A stretch of 64,000 nucleotides of DNA from Knoellia koreensis (GCF_013041615.1 NZ_JABEPQ010000001.1:1542976-1606975), one strand, 5' to 3'; counted from the first letter of the stretch, positions 50,517 through 62,187 are shown. The notes: generated by a model not told the origin, from the sequence alone. A program made the numbers and translations.

Positions 50517-50759
50517 TCAGCCCGCGTGTCCCGCCTCGGCCTCGTCGGCTGGGGTGATGGCGCTGCGGGTGATCATCTCGACGACGTGCGGCACGTCGTC
50601 GACGGCGAGGCGCACGGTCGCCTTGCACACGTTGTCCTGCCAGATCGACAGCACCACCCGGCCGGTGCCGGGGTGGCCCGAGATACGCAGCGTGCGCCCG
50701 GCCACGTCCCGACCCACGACGACATCGCCGTGACGTGGGATCGGGGAGACGAGGGCCAT
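50517..50759 (-). CDS. Small conserved hypothetical protein
   Basis: 80 residues: MALVSPIPRHGDVVVGRDVAGRTLRISGHPGTGRVVLSIWQ followed by CKATVRLAVDDVPHVVEMI. Strand-rich, one cysteine, no signal. Not recognised beyond a general likeness to short actinobacterial proteins found beside LOG and dapE genes. ATG 50759 chosen because the upstream frame has no better ribosome-binding site. 63 bp downstream of the LOG gene and 38 bp upstream of the DivIVA-domain gene, same strand. Confidence 0.6.
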   Translation of the reverse strand: MALVSPIPRHGDVVVGRDVAGRTLRISGHPGTGRVVLSIWQDNVCKATVRLAVDDVPHVVEMITRSAITPADEAEAGHAG

Positions 50760-50822
50760 GAGCCATTGTCGCGCGGGACGGGCTCCCGCGTCCATGGGTC
50801 GCCCGCTGGGGGTGCAGGCGGT

Positions 50823-51674
<852 letters not shown>

Positions 51675-51687
51675 GTCGCCAACCTAC

Positions 51688-52779
51688 CTACGCCAGCCAG
51701 CGCAGCAGGGCGGCCTCGGCGGACTCGAGCTGGGCGACGGGCACGCGCTCCTCGTCGTGGTGGGCCAGGTTGGGGTCGCCCGGCCCGAAGTTCACGGCGG
51801 GCACCCCCATCGCGGAGAACCGCGCGACGTCGGTCCACCCCTGCTTGGCCACGACGTCGACACCGAGGGCCTCGACGAACGCCTTGGCCGCCGGCCGGTC
51901 GAGCCCGGGCCGCGCGCCGCCCGCGTTGTCGTTGACGGTGACGACGAAGTCGGTGAAGAGCTGGTTGACCACGGCGAGTGCGTCGTCCTCGGACTTGTCC
52001 GGCGCGTAACGGTAGTTGACGGTGACGACGCACCGGTCGGGGATGACGTTGGTCGCGATGCCGCCGGCGATGCCGACCGCGTTCATCGCCTCGCGATACT
52101 CGAGGCCGTCGACCATGACGGTTTCCGGCTCGTATGCCGCGAGGCGGGCGAGCACCTCGGCCGCGTCGTGGATGGCGTTGTGGCCGTTCCACGGACGGGC
52201 GCTGTGCGCGGCGATCCCCTTGGTCACGACGTCCACCCGCAGGGTGCCCTTGCAGCCGCCCTCGACGATGGAGCCGGTCGGCTCGAGCAGCACGGCGAAG
52301 TCGGCGTCCTCGATGAGGTCGGGGCGCTGCTGGTGGATGTGGAGGAGCCCGTTGTACTGGCTGTCGATCTCCTCACCTTCGTAGAAGACGAAGGTGAGGT
52401 CGCGGCTCGGCTCGGTGACCAGAGCTGCCTTGAGCTGGACAGCGACGCCGCCCTTCATGTCGACCGTGCCACGACCCCAGAGCTCGTCCCCCCGCCGCTG
52501 GGTCGGCAGGTTGGCCGGGTCGGTGGTGAGCGGCACGGTGTCGATGTGCCCGGCGAGGACGACCCGCTCGTCGCGCCCGAGGTCGGTGCGCGCCACGAGG
52601 GTGTTGCCGATCCGCGTGAGGGCGAGGTGCTCGAGCGGGGCGAGGGCGGTCTCGATGGCGTCGCAGATCGCGGCTTCGTCGAGGCTCACCGACTCGATGT
52701 CGCACAGGGCCGCCGTGAGGGTCGTGATGTCGGCCGACAGGTCGAGCGCGGGCGGGGTGCTGGGGGCGGGTTCAGCCAT
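51688..52779 (-). CDS. dapE: Succinyl-diaminopimelate desuccinylase
   Basis: 363 residues, M20 metallohydrolase. [45 protein letters not shown] gives the first zinc ligands (His, shared Asp); [16 protein letters not shown] holds the catalytic Glu; [13 protein letters not shown] is the dimerisation-domain His. Releases succinate to give LL-diaminopimelate for lysine and peptidoglycan. ATG 52779. Divergent from dapD (194 bp), with twin palindromes between them. Confidence 0.94.
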   Translation of the reverse strand: MAEPAPSTPPALDLSADITTLTAALCDIESVSLDEAAICDAIETALAPLEHLALTRIGNTLVARTDLGRDERVVLAGHIDTVPLTTDPANLPTQRRGDELWGRGTVDMKGGVAVQLKAALVTEPSRDLTFVFYEGEEIDSQYNGLLHIHQQRPDLIEDADFAVLLEPTGSIVEGGCKGTLRVDVVTKGIAAHSARPWNGHNAIHDAAEVLARLAAYEPETVMVDGLEYREAMNAVGIAGGIATNVIPDRCVVTVNYRYAPDKSEDDALAVVNQLFTDFVVTVNDNAGGARPGLDRPAAKAFVEALGVDVVAKQGWTDVARFSAMGVPAVNFGPGDPNLAHHDEERVPVAQLESAEAALLRWLA

Positions 52780-52853
52780 GGCGCCCACGGTATCCGGTCC
52801 CCCCAGCGGATCCCGGGCCTCCCCGCGCCTCCCAGGCCCAGCGTCCTCACGCC

Positions 52854-52924
52854 CGAACTTTGGCCCAAACTTCGCTGGTGCCCGGAACCTTCCGAGCAGA
52901 GCCGAACTTTGGCCCAAAGTTTCG
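52854..52924. promoter_or_regulatory. Twin palindromic sites in the dapE-dapD divergent promoter region
   Basis: AACTTTGG-C-CCAAAGTT (52905-52921) is a perfect odd palindrome. AACTTTGG-C-CCAAACTT (52856-52872) is the same site with one change, 49 bp away, nearly five helical turns. Both are preceded by CG and followed by TCG. The spacing, symmetry and position between two lysine-pathway genes suggest a shared operator. Confidence 0.6.
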
Positions 52925-52973
52925 CAGCCGGGGTGTCAGGGAGCGTTCAGGGCAGCCCTCTAGGCTGGGACCC

Positions 52974-53906
52974 ATGAGCAGCGAGCGCACCGCCTCGGGG
53001 CACGGCCTGGCCACGATCCACGAGGACGGGTCGGTCCTGGACACGTGGTACCCGACCCCTGCCCTCGGGAACCGCCCCGCCGACGCCCAGGCCCCGGCCG
53101 AGCTCGAAGCCCTCGTCGGCAAGGACGACGTCCGCAAGGTGCGCCGCGAGCTCGTCACCACCGAGATCGACCTCGACACCGCGCCGGCCGACCCGTCCGA
53201 CGCCTACCTGCGCCTGCACCTGCTCTCGCACTGCCTCACCCCGCCGAACTCGGTCAACCTCGACGGCCTCTTCGGGGTGCTCGTCAACGTCGTCTGGACC
53301 ACCCAGGGCCCTTGTGCCGTCGAAGGATTCGAGCTGACGCGGGCCGCCATGCGGGGCCGCGGGCCGGTGCAGGTGCTGGGTGTCGACAAGTTCCCGCGCA
53401 TGGTCGACTACGTCGTCCCCACCGGGGTGCGCATCGGTGACGCCGACCGCGTCCGGCTCGGCGCCCACCTCGCGCCGGGCACCACGGTGATGCACGAGGG
53501 CTTCGTCAACTTCAACGCCGGCACCCTCGGCTCGTCGATGGTCGAGGGCCGCATCAGCCAAGGGGTCGTCGTGGGAGACGGCTCCGACATCGGTGGCGGC
53601 GCCTCCACCATGGGCACCCTCTCCGGTGGCGGCACCGAGCGCGTCAGCATCGGCCAGCGCTGCCTGCTAGGCGCCGAGGCCGGGCTTGGCATCGCCCTCG
53701 GCGACGACTGCGTCGTCGAGGCCGGGCTCTACCTCACCGCCGGCACCAAGGTCACGCTGACCGACGGCCGCGTCGTCAAGGCGCGCGAGCTGTCCGGCCA
53801 GTCGAACCTGCTGTTCCTGCGCAACTCGGTGACCGGCACCGTCGAGGCCCGTGCGCGCGACGGGCACGGCATCGTGCTCAACTCCGCACTGCACGCCAAC
53901 GACTGA
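52974..53906 (+). CDS. dapD: 2,3,4,5-tetrahydropyridine-2,6-dicarboxylate N-succinyltransferase
   Basis: 310 residues, the actinobacterial DapD type. A left-handed beta-helix of hexapeptide repeats is visible from about residue 165: [61 protein letters not shown]. It ends with [18 protein letters not shown]. It succinylates tetrahydrodipicolinate with succinyl-CoA; dapE, divergent here, and dapC at 63.4 kb act later in the same pathway. ATG 52974. A putative lytic transglycosylase-like gene follows after 3 bp. Confidence 0.94.
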   Translation: MSSERTASGHGLATIHEDGSVLDTWYPTPALGNRPADAQAPAELEALVGKDDVRKVRRELVTTEIDLDTAPADPSDAYLRLHLLSHCLTPPNSVNLDGLFGVLVNVVWTTQGPCAVEGFELTRAAMRGRGPVQVLGVDKFPRMVDYVVPTGVRIGDADRVRLGAHLAPGTTVMHEGFVNFNAGTLGSSMVEGRISQGVVVGDGSDIGGGASTMGTLSGGGTERVSIGQRCLLGAEAGLGIALGDDCVVEAGLYLTAGTKVTLTDGRVVKARELSGQSNLLFLRNSVTGTVEARARDGHGIVLNSALHAND

Positions 53907-53909
53907 GCC

Positions 53910-54797
53910 ATGCCCGCTCGCACCCGGCGCGGTGTCGTCCTCGCCGAGGAGCACCACCACAGCAGACTGCGCAAGCTGGTCACGCGAATCGTGTTGTTGG
54001 CGTTCGCGATTGGGCTCGTCGTGGCCGGTGTCCTCGGCATCCAGGGGATCCGCCACAACTTCGGCGGCCCGCGTTGCCAGGCAACTGCGCTGGGACAGAG
54101 CGTGACCTTCGACCCCAGCCAGACGGCATACGCGGCAACGATCGCGGCGGTCGCGGAGAAGCGCGGCCTGCCCGCGCGAGCCGCGACCATCGCCATCGCC
54201 ACGGCGATCCAGGAGTCCAAGCTGCGCAACCTGCGCTATGGCGACCGCGACTCCGTGGGCCTCTTCCAGCAGCGGCCGAGCCAGGGATGGGGCACGGTCG
54301 AGCAGATCCTCGACCCGGTCTACGCCACCAACAAGTTCTACGACGCGCTGGTGAAGATCAAGGGCTACGAGGGGATGCGCATCACCGAGATCGCGCAGAA
54401 GGTTCAGAAGAGCGCCTACCCCGAGGCGTATGCCGACCACGAGCAGGAGGGGCGGCTGCTCGCGTCGACGCTGATGGGGCACTCCCCCGCCGGCCTCGGC
54501 TGCCGGCTCGACGACGCCGCCGAGGGCAACCCCGGCGCGCTCGGCGAGGCGCTGTCGACCGAGCAGGGCGTCAAGGGCACCGTCCGCGGGAAGACGTTCA
54601 CCGTCGACGCGCCGTCCGAGCGGGTCGCGTGGGCGACGGGCGCGTATGCCGTGGCGAAGGCCTCGCAGTTCGGCGCCACGAAGGTGCGCGTCGGCGAGCG
54701 CGAGTGGACCCGGACCCGCGACTCCGACGGCTGGTCGTGGCGACAGGTCAAGGGCAAGACCGCGGGCAAGACCACCGTGACCGTCACCTTCCCCTGA
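53910..54797 (+). CDS. Membrane-anchored lysozyme/transglycosylase-like protein
   Basis: 295 residues. Single N-terminal membrane anchor (TRIVLLAFAIGLVVAGVLGIQGI, about 25-47). The outer domain has RAATIAIATAIQESKLRNLRYGDRDSVGLFQQRPSQGWGTVEQILDPVYATNKFYDALV, which has the lysozyme-like pattern: a catalytic Glu candidate in IQESKL and a GLFQQRPSQGWG substrate loop. The C-terminal strand domain (TFTVDAPSERVAWATGAYAV) is unassigned. It starts 3 bp after dapD, linking diaminopimelate synthesis to wall remodelling. Enzyme activity is inferred, not established. Confidence 0.7.
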   Translation: MPARTRRGVVLAEEHHHSRLRKLVTRIVLLAFAIGLVVAGVLGIQGIRHNFGGPRCQATALGQSVTFDPSQTAYAATIAAVAEKRGLPARAATIAIATAIQESKLRNLRYGDRDSVGLFQQRPSQGWGTVEQILDPVYATNKFYDALVKIKGYEGMRITEIAQKVQKSAYPEAYADHEQEGRLLASTLMGHSPAGLGCRLDDAAEGNPGALGEALSTEQGVKGTVRGKTFTVDAPSERVAWATGAYAVAKASQFGATKVRVGEREWTRTRDSDGWSWRQVKGKTAGKTTVTVTFP

Positions 54798-54810
54798 CGT
54801 CACCTGCCGG

Positions 54811-54855
54811 TTCGAGGTCATCGGCTGCCCGGTGCCGGTCGGCGATTACCTCGAA
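54811..54855. terminator. Hairpin family D, copy 2, between convergent genes
   Basis: TTCGAGGT (54811-54818) and ACCTCGAA (54848-54855) with a preceding GCCGG, the same arm sequence as 43401-43445. Inner CCGGTGCCGG. It lies in the 83 bp between the transglycosylase-like gene and the glycosidase gene. Confidence 0.7.
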
Positions 54856-54880
54856 CGGCCCGGGCGACGGGGAGGAAGCA

Positions 54881-56497
54881 TCAGCGGATGAAGATCGCGT
54901 CACCCACAGCGCGCTCACCCGCTGCGTCGGATGGGTGCGACACCAGCCGGTCGTCGACGACGAGCGCGGTCGAGCCGCCGCCGTCGAGGTTCATCGCCTC
55001 GACCATGCCCAGTGAGCGGGCCACCGCCGCGGTCTCGGGGATCGACAGGCCCAGCTCGCCCAGCTGGCGCCCGTCCACCGTCACGAACAGGGTGCGGCCC
55101 GCGGCGTCGACACCGGCGAAGGTGCGCGGGTTGCGCTGGAGCACCCAGCCGTAGGCGAAGCTCGGCTCACCCGGGTGCACCATGCCGTCCTGCCGCTGGG
55201 TGACGTGCACCTGACCATCACGCACCAGCTCCGGACCGCCGTTGATGACAGCGCGGCCCGGCAGGTCGACCGGGCGCCCACCGGAACGCAGCTCGGTGTC
55301 CGTGCGCACGCGGTCGCCGGGTTGAAGCGCGCTCACCAGCGCGGCGTCGCTCCCGATCCCCTGGATCGACCGTTGCCCGTCGCCGAGCTGCACCCCACGC
55401 GTCTGCGCAACGGACACCACCCGGCCCTGCCGGTCGAGCACCGCCTCGGCTCCCGCCCCGGCCGGGGTCGACGCACCGAACGCGGTGGTGAAGAGCACCA
55501 GCTCGTCGCCGTCGGTGCACGTGACGTCGTGCAACGGCAGCGCCGTCACGACGTCGTCGCTGGTGCCGCCACAGTTGCGGATGAGCCCGGGCACGCGGTT
55601 GAGACCGTCCAGCTCTCGCACTCCGCTGGGCAGCCTCACCTGCGCGGACCACGTAGGACGAATGACGTTGGTGCGCTTGGCTTTTCGATCCAGCAGCAGG
55701 ACGGGACGCGAGCCCACGGGCTCGGACTCGAGTATGCCGTCGTAGACAGCTGCGCCCGCCGGGTCGCCTTCGGCACCGGCCTTGGGGTCGAAGACGAAGA
55801 ACCCGGCGTTGAGGGTGACGGACGCCCGCTCGTACGAGTTCAACCAGCTCGGGGTCTCGCGCTTCTCCAGGTCCGGACCGTACGTGCCGCCCAGGGTTCC
55901 CTTGAAGCGCTTGGGGTCGATGGTCACGACGTTGACCGTCCACGGACCGCGGGCCGACGACGTGCCGTCCCACCCGGCATACCAGGCCCGTCCGCTGAAG
56001 CCGGCGGCACGCAGCCGCGCGCTCTGCGCGTTCGCCTCTGCCTGCGTCGCGAACGTGCGCTCGAGGCGCACCCGCCAGCCGAGCTCGCCGGCGGGCACGT
56101 CGGCCATGGCGGGCTGCAGCACCCGTTCGGCACGGGCGGGGAACCCGGCAGCGGTCAGCCGGGAAGCGAAGGCGACGGCACTCGTCTCGTCCTGGATCGC
56201 CCGCGGGGGCGCGTCCGGATCCGGGCTGGTCGACCCGCTCGGGATGCCCACCTCGACGACCCAGCGCACCGCCGGGTCCGCCGCGCCGCGAACGATCTGA
56301 GTCCACGTCACGCCGGGCTGCACCTCACGCGACGTGCGGCTCTCCGCGAGACCGGCCGGCCCCAGATCGAGCGGACCAGACGCGGAGGCCGCGCCCGCCC
56401 GGGAAGGCGGCGACGCGGCATACACCGGCGCACTCGCGAGTGCGGTGGTGACGCCGAGGAGGATGGTGCCGACCGCTGCTGCCCGAGTGCGCCTCAT
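54881..56497 (-). CDS. Secreted phosphodiester glycosidase (NAGPA family) with SPOR domain
   Basis: 538 residues. Signal peptide TRAAAVGTILLGVTTALASAPVYA. A SPOR-like repeat in the middle (FASRLTAAGFPARAERV and WRVRLERTFATQAEANAQSARLRAAGFSGRAWYAG) suggests binding of denuded glycan strands. The C-terminal half is the NAGPA-type domain: TLNAGFFVFDPKAG, FVTVDGRQLGELGLSIPETAAVARSLGMVEAMNLDGGGSTALVV. The NLDGGGS loop is the family signature of phosphodiester alpha-GlcNAcase-like enzymes (also in exopolysaccharide proteins). Substrate likely a wall or teichoic-type polymer. GTG or ATG near 56497; ATG used. Confidence 0.85.
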   Translation of the reverse strand: MRRTRAAAVGTILLGVTTALASAPVYAASPPSRAGAASASGPLDLGPAGLAESRTSREVQPGVTWTQIVRGAADPAVRWVVEVGIPSGSTSPDPDAPPRAIQDETSAVAFASRLTAAGFPARAERVLQPAMADVPAGELGWRVRLERTFATQAEANAQSARLRAAGFSGRAWYAGWDGTSSARGPWTVNVVTIDPKRFKGTLGGTYGPDLEKRETPSWLNSYERASVTLNAGFFVFDPKAGAEGDPAGAAVYDGILESEPVGSRPVLLLDRKAKRTNVIRPTWSAQVRLPSGVRELDGLNRVPGLIRNCGGTSDDVVTALPLHDVTCTDGDELVLFTTAFGASTPAGAGAEAVLDRQGRVVSVAQTRGVQLGDGQRSIQGIGSDAALVSALQPGDRVRTDTELRSGGRPVDLPGRAVINGGPELVRDGQVHVTQRQDGMVHPGEPSFAYGWVLQRNPRTFAGVDAAGRTLFVTVDGRQLGELGLSIPETAAVARSLGMVEAMNLDGGGSTALVVDDRLVSHPSDAAGERAVGDAIFIR

Positions 56498-56554
56498 GCC
56501 CCAGACGCTAGGACCGCCAGGGCAACGGCGCGCGTCGAGAAAGTGAACCGCTGG

Positions 56555-57844
<1,290 letters not shown>

Positions 57845-57949
57845 GCGTCGATCCTTCACGTGCGTCGGAGGGGCGGGCGGGCCGGTCAGGTGGCGCGCCT
57901 CGCGCACTTCGACGCTACCCCACCGTGCGTGGGCGCCCACAATCCGCCC

Positions 57950-58750
57950 TCACCCTCGCGGGCTCGCCCCCAGAGCGTCGTATGCCGCGTGCGCGCCGCC
58001 GAGATCGCGCGTGATCTGGGCGGATGCGGCCGACAGGGCACCCACCCAGGCGGGGACGAGGTCGCGGTCGAAACGCGGCGTCGGGAGCGCGAGCGCGATG
58101 GCCGCGAGCGGCATACCTTGGGGGGCTCGCACGAGGACGGCGAGGGCGGTCACGCCGTCCTCGGTGAGCTGGTCGTTGACCGCGTAGCCCCGCCGCCGGC
58201 ACACCTCCAGCTCGCGCTGGAGACGTTCGACACGAGCGGCGGGCCAGGACGGCAGGCGTTCGGCCAGCTCGTCATCTCCCAACTGGGACAACAGGATTCG
58301 TCCACCTGAGGTGAGCCAGGCATCCCACTCGCGGGTGAACCGGTCGCCCACGCGCAGCCACCCCGGACCCTCGACGTAGGCGACGACGTGGGCCTGCTGG
58401 CCGGCCAGGACCTGGACGTTGCACGACTCCCCCGTCTCGGCGACCACCTGGTTGAGGTGGGGACGCGCGACCTGGCGCAGCCGCACCACCGACGGTGCCC
58501 CGGGCAGCACCGCCGGGTCGGCCGGGGACGCCGGAACGAGAAGGGGGCCCGGCAGGTAGGACCGGTCGCGGTCCTGCACCGCGAAGTCGCGGTAGACGAG
58601 GGTGACCAGGAGGCGGTGGGCTGTGGAACGACTCACACCCAGCGCCGCCGCCGCATCGGTGACCCGCAGCCGCCCCTCCTGCCGCAACAACGTCGCGAGC
58701 TGGAGGGCGTGGTCCACGGCATCGACGGCATACGCTGGCTTGTTCCTCAC
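57950..58750 (-). CDS. IclR family regulator of the gentisate cluster
   Basis: 266 residues. The winged helix is VDHALQLATLLRQEGRLRVTDAAAALGVSRSTAHRLLVTLVYRDFAVQDRDRSYLPGP. The effector domain carries LNQVVAETGESCNVQVLAGQQAHVVAYVEGPGWLRVGDRFTREWDAWLTSGGRILLSQL and a C-terminal GVTALAVLVRAPQGMPLAAIALALPTPRF. GTG 58750 is only 50 bp from the divergent transporter start. Position and family fit the gentisate activator/repressor type (NagR/GenR of Corynebacterium). Effector gentisate is inferred. Confidence 0.88.
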   Translation of the reverse strand: MRNKPAYAVDAVDHALQLATLLRQEGRLRVTDAAAALGVSRSTAHRLLVTLVYRDFAVQDRDRSYLPGPLLVPASPADPAVLPGAPSVVRLRQVARPHLNQVVAETGESCNVQVLAGQQAHVVAYVEGPGWLRVGDRFTREWDAWLTSGGRILLSQLGDDELAERLPSWPAARVERLQRELEVCRRRGYAVNDQLTEDGVTALAVLVRAPQGMPLAAIALALPTPRFDRDLVPAWVGALSAASAQITRDLGGAHAAYDALGASPRG

Positions 58751-58759
58751 AACAGAACA
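58741..58759. promoter_or_regulatory. IclR operator candidate over the iclR start codon
   Basis: TGTTC-CTCACAACA-GAACA (58741-58759), 5 bp arms. It overlaps the GTG start of iclR and lies 41 bp upstream of the transporter ATG. A second weaker TCCT/AGGA dyad is at 58760-58780. IclR regulators commonly bind such divergent spacers. Confidence 0.5.
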
Positions 58760-58799
58760 TCCTATTCCGCACAGGAGGATTCGGCCTACGGTCCAGCGC

Positions 58800-60173
58800 A
58801 TGACAACCAGGAACGCAACGGCGCGCTCCGGCTCCGTGCTCGTCACCGCACTGTGCTGGCTCATCGTCGTCTTCGACGGCTACGACCTCATCGTCTACGG
58901 CACCGTCCTGCCGCGTCTGCTCGCCGAGCCCGGCTGGAACCTCACCAAGGCCACCGCCGGCACCCTCGGCGCTCTCGCCTTCGTCGGCATGCTCATGGGC
59001 GCCCTGGGTGCCGGCGCACTCGCCGACCGGATCGGCCGTCGCCGCACGGTGCTGCTGTGCACGGTGTGGTTCTCGGTGTTCACGGCGCTCTGCGCGGTGG
59101 CCCAGTCGCCCGGCCAGTTCGGCACCTTCCGCCTCCTCGCCGGCCTGGGACTCGGCGGACTCGTGCCGTCGGCCAACGCGCTGGCCGCCGAGTACGTCAG
59201 CGCCAGGCACCGCTCGGTTGTGTCGACCCTCATGATGTCCGGCGTGCCGATCGGCGGCGCGGCTGCCGCCATACTCGGCATCTGGGTGATCCCCGCGTCG
59301 GGCTGGCGCACCATGTTCGTCGTCGCGCTCGTCGCACTCGCCGTCGTGGTGCCGATCGCGCTGCGTTGGCTGCCCGAGTCGCCGGTCTGGCTGCGCAGCC
59401 AGGGCCGGGTCGACGAGGCGGTCGCCCTCGAGGCCCGGTTCGGACTGGCTCCCGCCCCGGCCGCGACCACCGTGCGCGAGCCGGTGAGCGCACTGTTCCG
59501 GGCCCCCTACGTGCGAGCCACCGTCCTGTTCTGCGCCACCACCGCGCTGGTGCTGTTCACCTGGTACGGCCTCGGCACCTGGCTGCCGCAGCTGATGCGG
59601 CAGAGCGGGTTCGAGCTCGGCTCCGCCCTCACCTTCCTGCTCGCGCTCAACCTCGGCGCCGTCCTCGGCTCGCTGCTGACCGCTGCCGCGGGGGTGCGCT
59701 TCGGGCCGGGCCGCGTGGCCGCGGCGGGTTCGGCCCTCGCGGCCGTCGCCCTGGTCGCCATGCTCACCCACCCGTCGGTGCCCTTGACGTATGCCGTGCT
59801 GGTCCTCGCCGGCGTCGGCACGCACGGCACCCAGTGCCTCGTCCTGGCCGCCATCGCCGACCGCTACCCCGCCTCGGTGCGTGGCAGCGCCCTCGGCGTG
59901 GCGCTCGGGGTCGGGCGCATCGGTGCCGTCGTCGGTCCGCAGGTCGGCGGCCTGCTCCTGGCCCGCGGGCTCGGCGTCGACGCCAACTTCCTCGTCTTCG
60001 CCGCCGTGGCCGGCGCCGCCGCGCTCCTGCTGCTCGCACTCCCGCGACGCACCGCGACCGCGACGACCGACGTCGCGGCGGCGGTCGAGCCCGCCGTCGC
60101 ACACCCGTCCGGCGCCTCGCCGACGGCCACGACCACCCCTGACCGCCCCGTCACCGAAGGAGCAACCTCGTGA
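58800..60173 (+). CDS. MFS transporter, aromatic acid:H+ symporter type (gentisate uptake)
   Basis: 457 residues, 12 predicted helices. LVTALCWLIVVFDGYDLIVYGTVLP contains the DGYD charge motif in TM1 that defines the AAHS family (PcaK/GenK). GALGAGALADRIGRRRTVLLC is the loop 2-3 MFS motif, RLLAGLGLGGLVPSANALAAEYVSARHR the TM4 motif. Acts as an importer for gentisate or 3-hydroxybenzoate. The ATG at 58800 starts the catabolic operon; its stop overlaps the dioxygenase GTG by 4 nt. About 30 C-terminal residues (TTTPDRPVTEGATS) are disordered. Confidence 0.9.
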   Translation: MTTRNATARSGSVLVTALCWLIVVFDGYDLIVYGTVLPRLLAEPGWNLTKATAGTLGALAFVGMLMGALGAGALADRIGRRRTVLLCTVWFSVFTALCAVAQSPGQFGTFRLLAGLGLGGLVPSANALAAEYVSARHRSVVSTLMMSGVPIGGAAAAILGIWVIPASGWRTMFVVALVALAVVVPIALRWLPESPVWLRSQGRVDEAVALEARFGLAPAPAATTVREPVSALFRAPYVRATVLFCATTALVLFTWYGLGTWLPQLMRQSGFELGSALTFLLALNLGAVLGSLLTAAAGVRFGPGRVAAAGSALAAVALVAMLTHPSVPLTYAVLVLAGVGTHGTQCLVLAAIADRYPASVRGSALGVALGVGRIGAVVGPQVGGLLLARGLGVDANFLVFAAVAGAAALLLLALPRRTATATTDVAAAVEPAVAHPSGASPTATTTPDRPVTEGATS

Positions 60174-61315
60174 CCAGCAGTCCTGCTGCGCCACCACCCG
60201 CCGCCAGACCCAGCCAGCTGAGCGTCGTGCCGGAACCCGTTGCCGCACAACCCGATCCGAGCCCGGAGCTGGACGCCCTGTATGCCGCGTTCGACCGGCA
60301 GCACATGGTGCCGCTGTGGACCGAGATCGGCGAGCTGATGCCGATGGAGCCGACCTCGCGAGCCGTGCCGCACGCCTGGCAGTGGGGTGACCTGCTGCCC
60401 CTGGCGCAGGAGTCGGGCCGGCTCGTCCCGGTCGGACGCGGCGGTGAGCGGCGGGCCATCGCCCTGGCCAACCCGGGCCTGGGTGGCCGGCCGTTCGCAA
60501 CCCCCACCATGTGGGCCGCGATCCAGTACCTCTGCCCCGGCGAGGTCGCCCCGGAGCACCGCCACACGCAGAACGCGTTCCGCTTCGTGGTCGAGGGCGA
60601 GGGCGTGTGGACCGTCGTCGACGGCGACCCGGTCGCGATGCGCCGCGGCGACCTGCTGCTCACGGCCGGCTGGCACTTCCACGGCCACCACAACATCGCG
60701 ACCGAGCCGATGGCCTGGCTCGACGGGTTGGACATCCCGTTCGCGCACGGCATCGACTCGACGTTCTTCGAGTTCGGGCCGGAGCAGGTGAGCAGCACCG
60801 AGACGCCGGACCGCTCCCGGTCCGAGCAGCTCTGGGGCCACCCGGGCCTCCAGCCGCTCTCCCAGGTTGCCCGCCCGGCACCCAGCTCGCCGCTCGCGGC
60901 ATACCGTTGGGAACACACGGATCGCGCACTCGCCGACCAGCTGGCGCTCGAGGACGCCGGCCACGCGGGGGTGGTGGAACCCGGCCATGCCGCCGTCCGG
61001 TTCGCCAACCCGGCGACCGGCGCCGACGTCATGGCGACCCTGCGCACCGAGTTCCACCGGCTGCGTGCCGGTGCCGCGACCGCGAGACGCCAGGAGGTCG
61101 GGTCGTCGGTCTGGCAGGTGTTCACCGGCCGGGCGGAGGTCATCGTCGGTGACCGGACGTGGGACCTCGCGGCTGGCGACCTGTTCGTCGTCCCGTCCTG
61201 GGTGCCCTTCACGATCGGCGCCGCTGAGGCAGTCGACCTCTTCCGGTTCAGCGACACCCCCATCTACGAACGGCTCCACCTGGACCGCGTCCAGGTCGCC
61301 GGTCAGGAGCAGTGA
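60170..61315 (+). CDS. Gentisate 1,2-dioxygenase
   Basis: 381 residues, bicupin. The N-terminal iron cupin shows PGEVAPEHRHTQNAFRFVVEGEGVWTVVDGDPVAMRRGDLLLTAGWHFHGHHN (HxH plus later His). The C-terminal cupin RTEFHRLRAGAATARRQEVGSSVWQVFTGRAEVIVG lacks the second histidine set, as in the family. Cleaves gentisate between carboxyl and hydroxyl carbons to maleylpyruvate. The HFHGHHNIATEPMAWLDGLDIP segment is diagnostic. Coupled to the transporter (GTGA overlap) and to the hydrolase (TGATG). Confidence 0.94.
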   Translation: MTSSPAAPPPAARPSQLSVVPEPVAAQPDPSPELDALYAAFDRQHMVPLWTEIGELMPMEPTSRAVPHAWQWGDLLPLAQESGRLVPVGRGGERRAIALANPGLGGRPFATPTMWAAIQYLCPGEVAPEHRHTQNAFRFVVEGEGVWTVVDGDPVAMRRGDLLLTAGWHFHGHHNIATEPMAWLDGLDIPFAHGIDSTFFEFGPEQVSSTETPDRSRSEQLWGHPGLQPLSQVARPAPSSPLAAYRWEHTDRALADQLALEDAGHAGVVEPGHAAVRFANPATGADVMATLRTEFHRLRAGAATARRQEVGSSVWQVFTGRAEVIVGDRTWDLAAGDLFVVPSWVPFTIGAAEAVDLFRFSDTPIYERLHLDRVQVAGQEQ

Positions 61316-62187
61316 TGCACCTTTCCACCATTCGCGCCACGACCATCGACGGGGCGACCACCACACGGGCCGTGCGGGTCGACGGCGACCGGGTGCTCGA
61401 CCTCGGGGCGTCCGACCTCGGCGACTTCCTGTCCGACCCGCACTGGCGCCAGCGCGCCGAGTCACCGGACCTCGTCGAGCTCGACCTGGCCGCGGACTCG
61501 CTCGACTTCGCGCCGCTCGTGCCGCGGCCGGCCAAGATCGTGTGCGTGGGCCTCAACTACCGCAACCACATCCTCGAGATGGGCCGCGAACTCCCCCAGT
61601 TCCCAACGCTTTTCGCCAAGTACCCCGAAGCCCTCATCGGCCCGCGGGATGAGCTGGCCCTGCCTGACAACTCCGACGCCGTCGACTGGGAGGCTGAGCT
61701 CGCGGTCGTCATCGGCAGCACCGTGCGGCGCGCCGACGAGGCCACCGCGGCCGACGCCATCGCCGGGTTCGGGGTCCTCAACGACGTCACCACCCGCGAC
61801 TGGCAGTACCGCTCCCCCGAGTGGCTCCAGGGCAAGACGTTCGAGGCGACAACACCGTTCGGGCCGTGGCTGGTCACGCCCGACGAGCTCGACGGGGGCG
61901 TCCGCCCGCGGCTCGAGCTCAGCTGCGCCGTCGACGGCGAGACCGTGCAGAAGGCCGACACCGGCGACCTCGTCTTCGACCCGGTCGCGCTCGTCGCCTA
62001 CGTCTCACAGATCCTCACCCTGCGTCCCGGCGACGTCATCGCCACCGGCACTCCCGGCGGCGTCGGGCACGCGCGGCAGCCGGCGCGCTACCTTCGTGCA
62101 GGTGAGGTCCTCACCACCCAGATCGCCGGGCTCGGCCAGTGCGTGAACCCGGTGACCGCCCCGCCCACAACGCAGGCGCCGGCGTGA
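61315..62187 (+). CDS. Fumarylpyruvate hydrolase (FAH superfamily)
   Basis: 290 residues. FAH catalytic fold: KIVCVGLNYRNHILEMG, FPTLFAKYPEALIGPRDELALPDNSDAVDWEAELAVVIG (metal Glu), VLNDVTTRDWQYRSPEWLQGKTFEATTPFGPWLVTPDEL and VAYVSQILTLRPGDVIATGTPGGVGHAR. Splits fumarylpyruvate into fumarate and pyruvate, the last gentisate step. ATG 61315 has AGGAG 6 nt upstream and overlaps the dioxygenase stop by one base. The gene ends in GTGA coupling to the isomerase. Confidence 0.92.
   Translation: MHLSTIRATTIDGATTTRAVRVDGDRVLDLGASDLGDFLSDPHWRQRAESPDLVELDLAADSLDFAPLVPRPAKIVCVGLNYRNHILEMGRELPQFPTLFAKYPEALIGPRDELALPDNSDAVDWEAELAVVIGSTVRRADEATAADAIAGFGVLNDVTTRDWQYRSPEWLQGKTFEATTPFGPWLVTPDELDGGVRPRLELSCAVDGETVQKADTGDLVFDPVALVAYVSQILTLRPGDVIATGTPGGVGHARQPARYLRAGEVLTTQIAGLGQCVNPVTAPPTTQAPA

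Noticed and set aside
58272-60500. 742-codon minus-strand frame opposite the transporter gene
   Set aside because: Gln/Arg/Gly low complexity, antisense to a clear MFS transporter.
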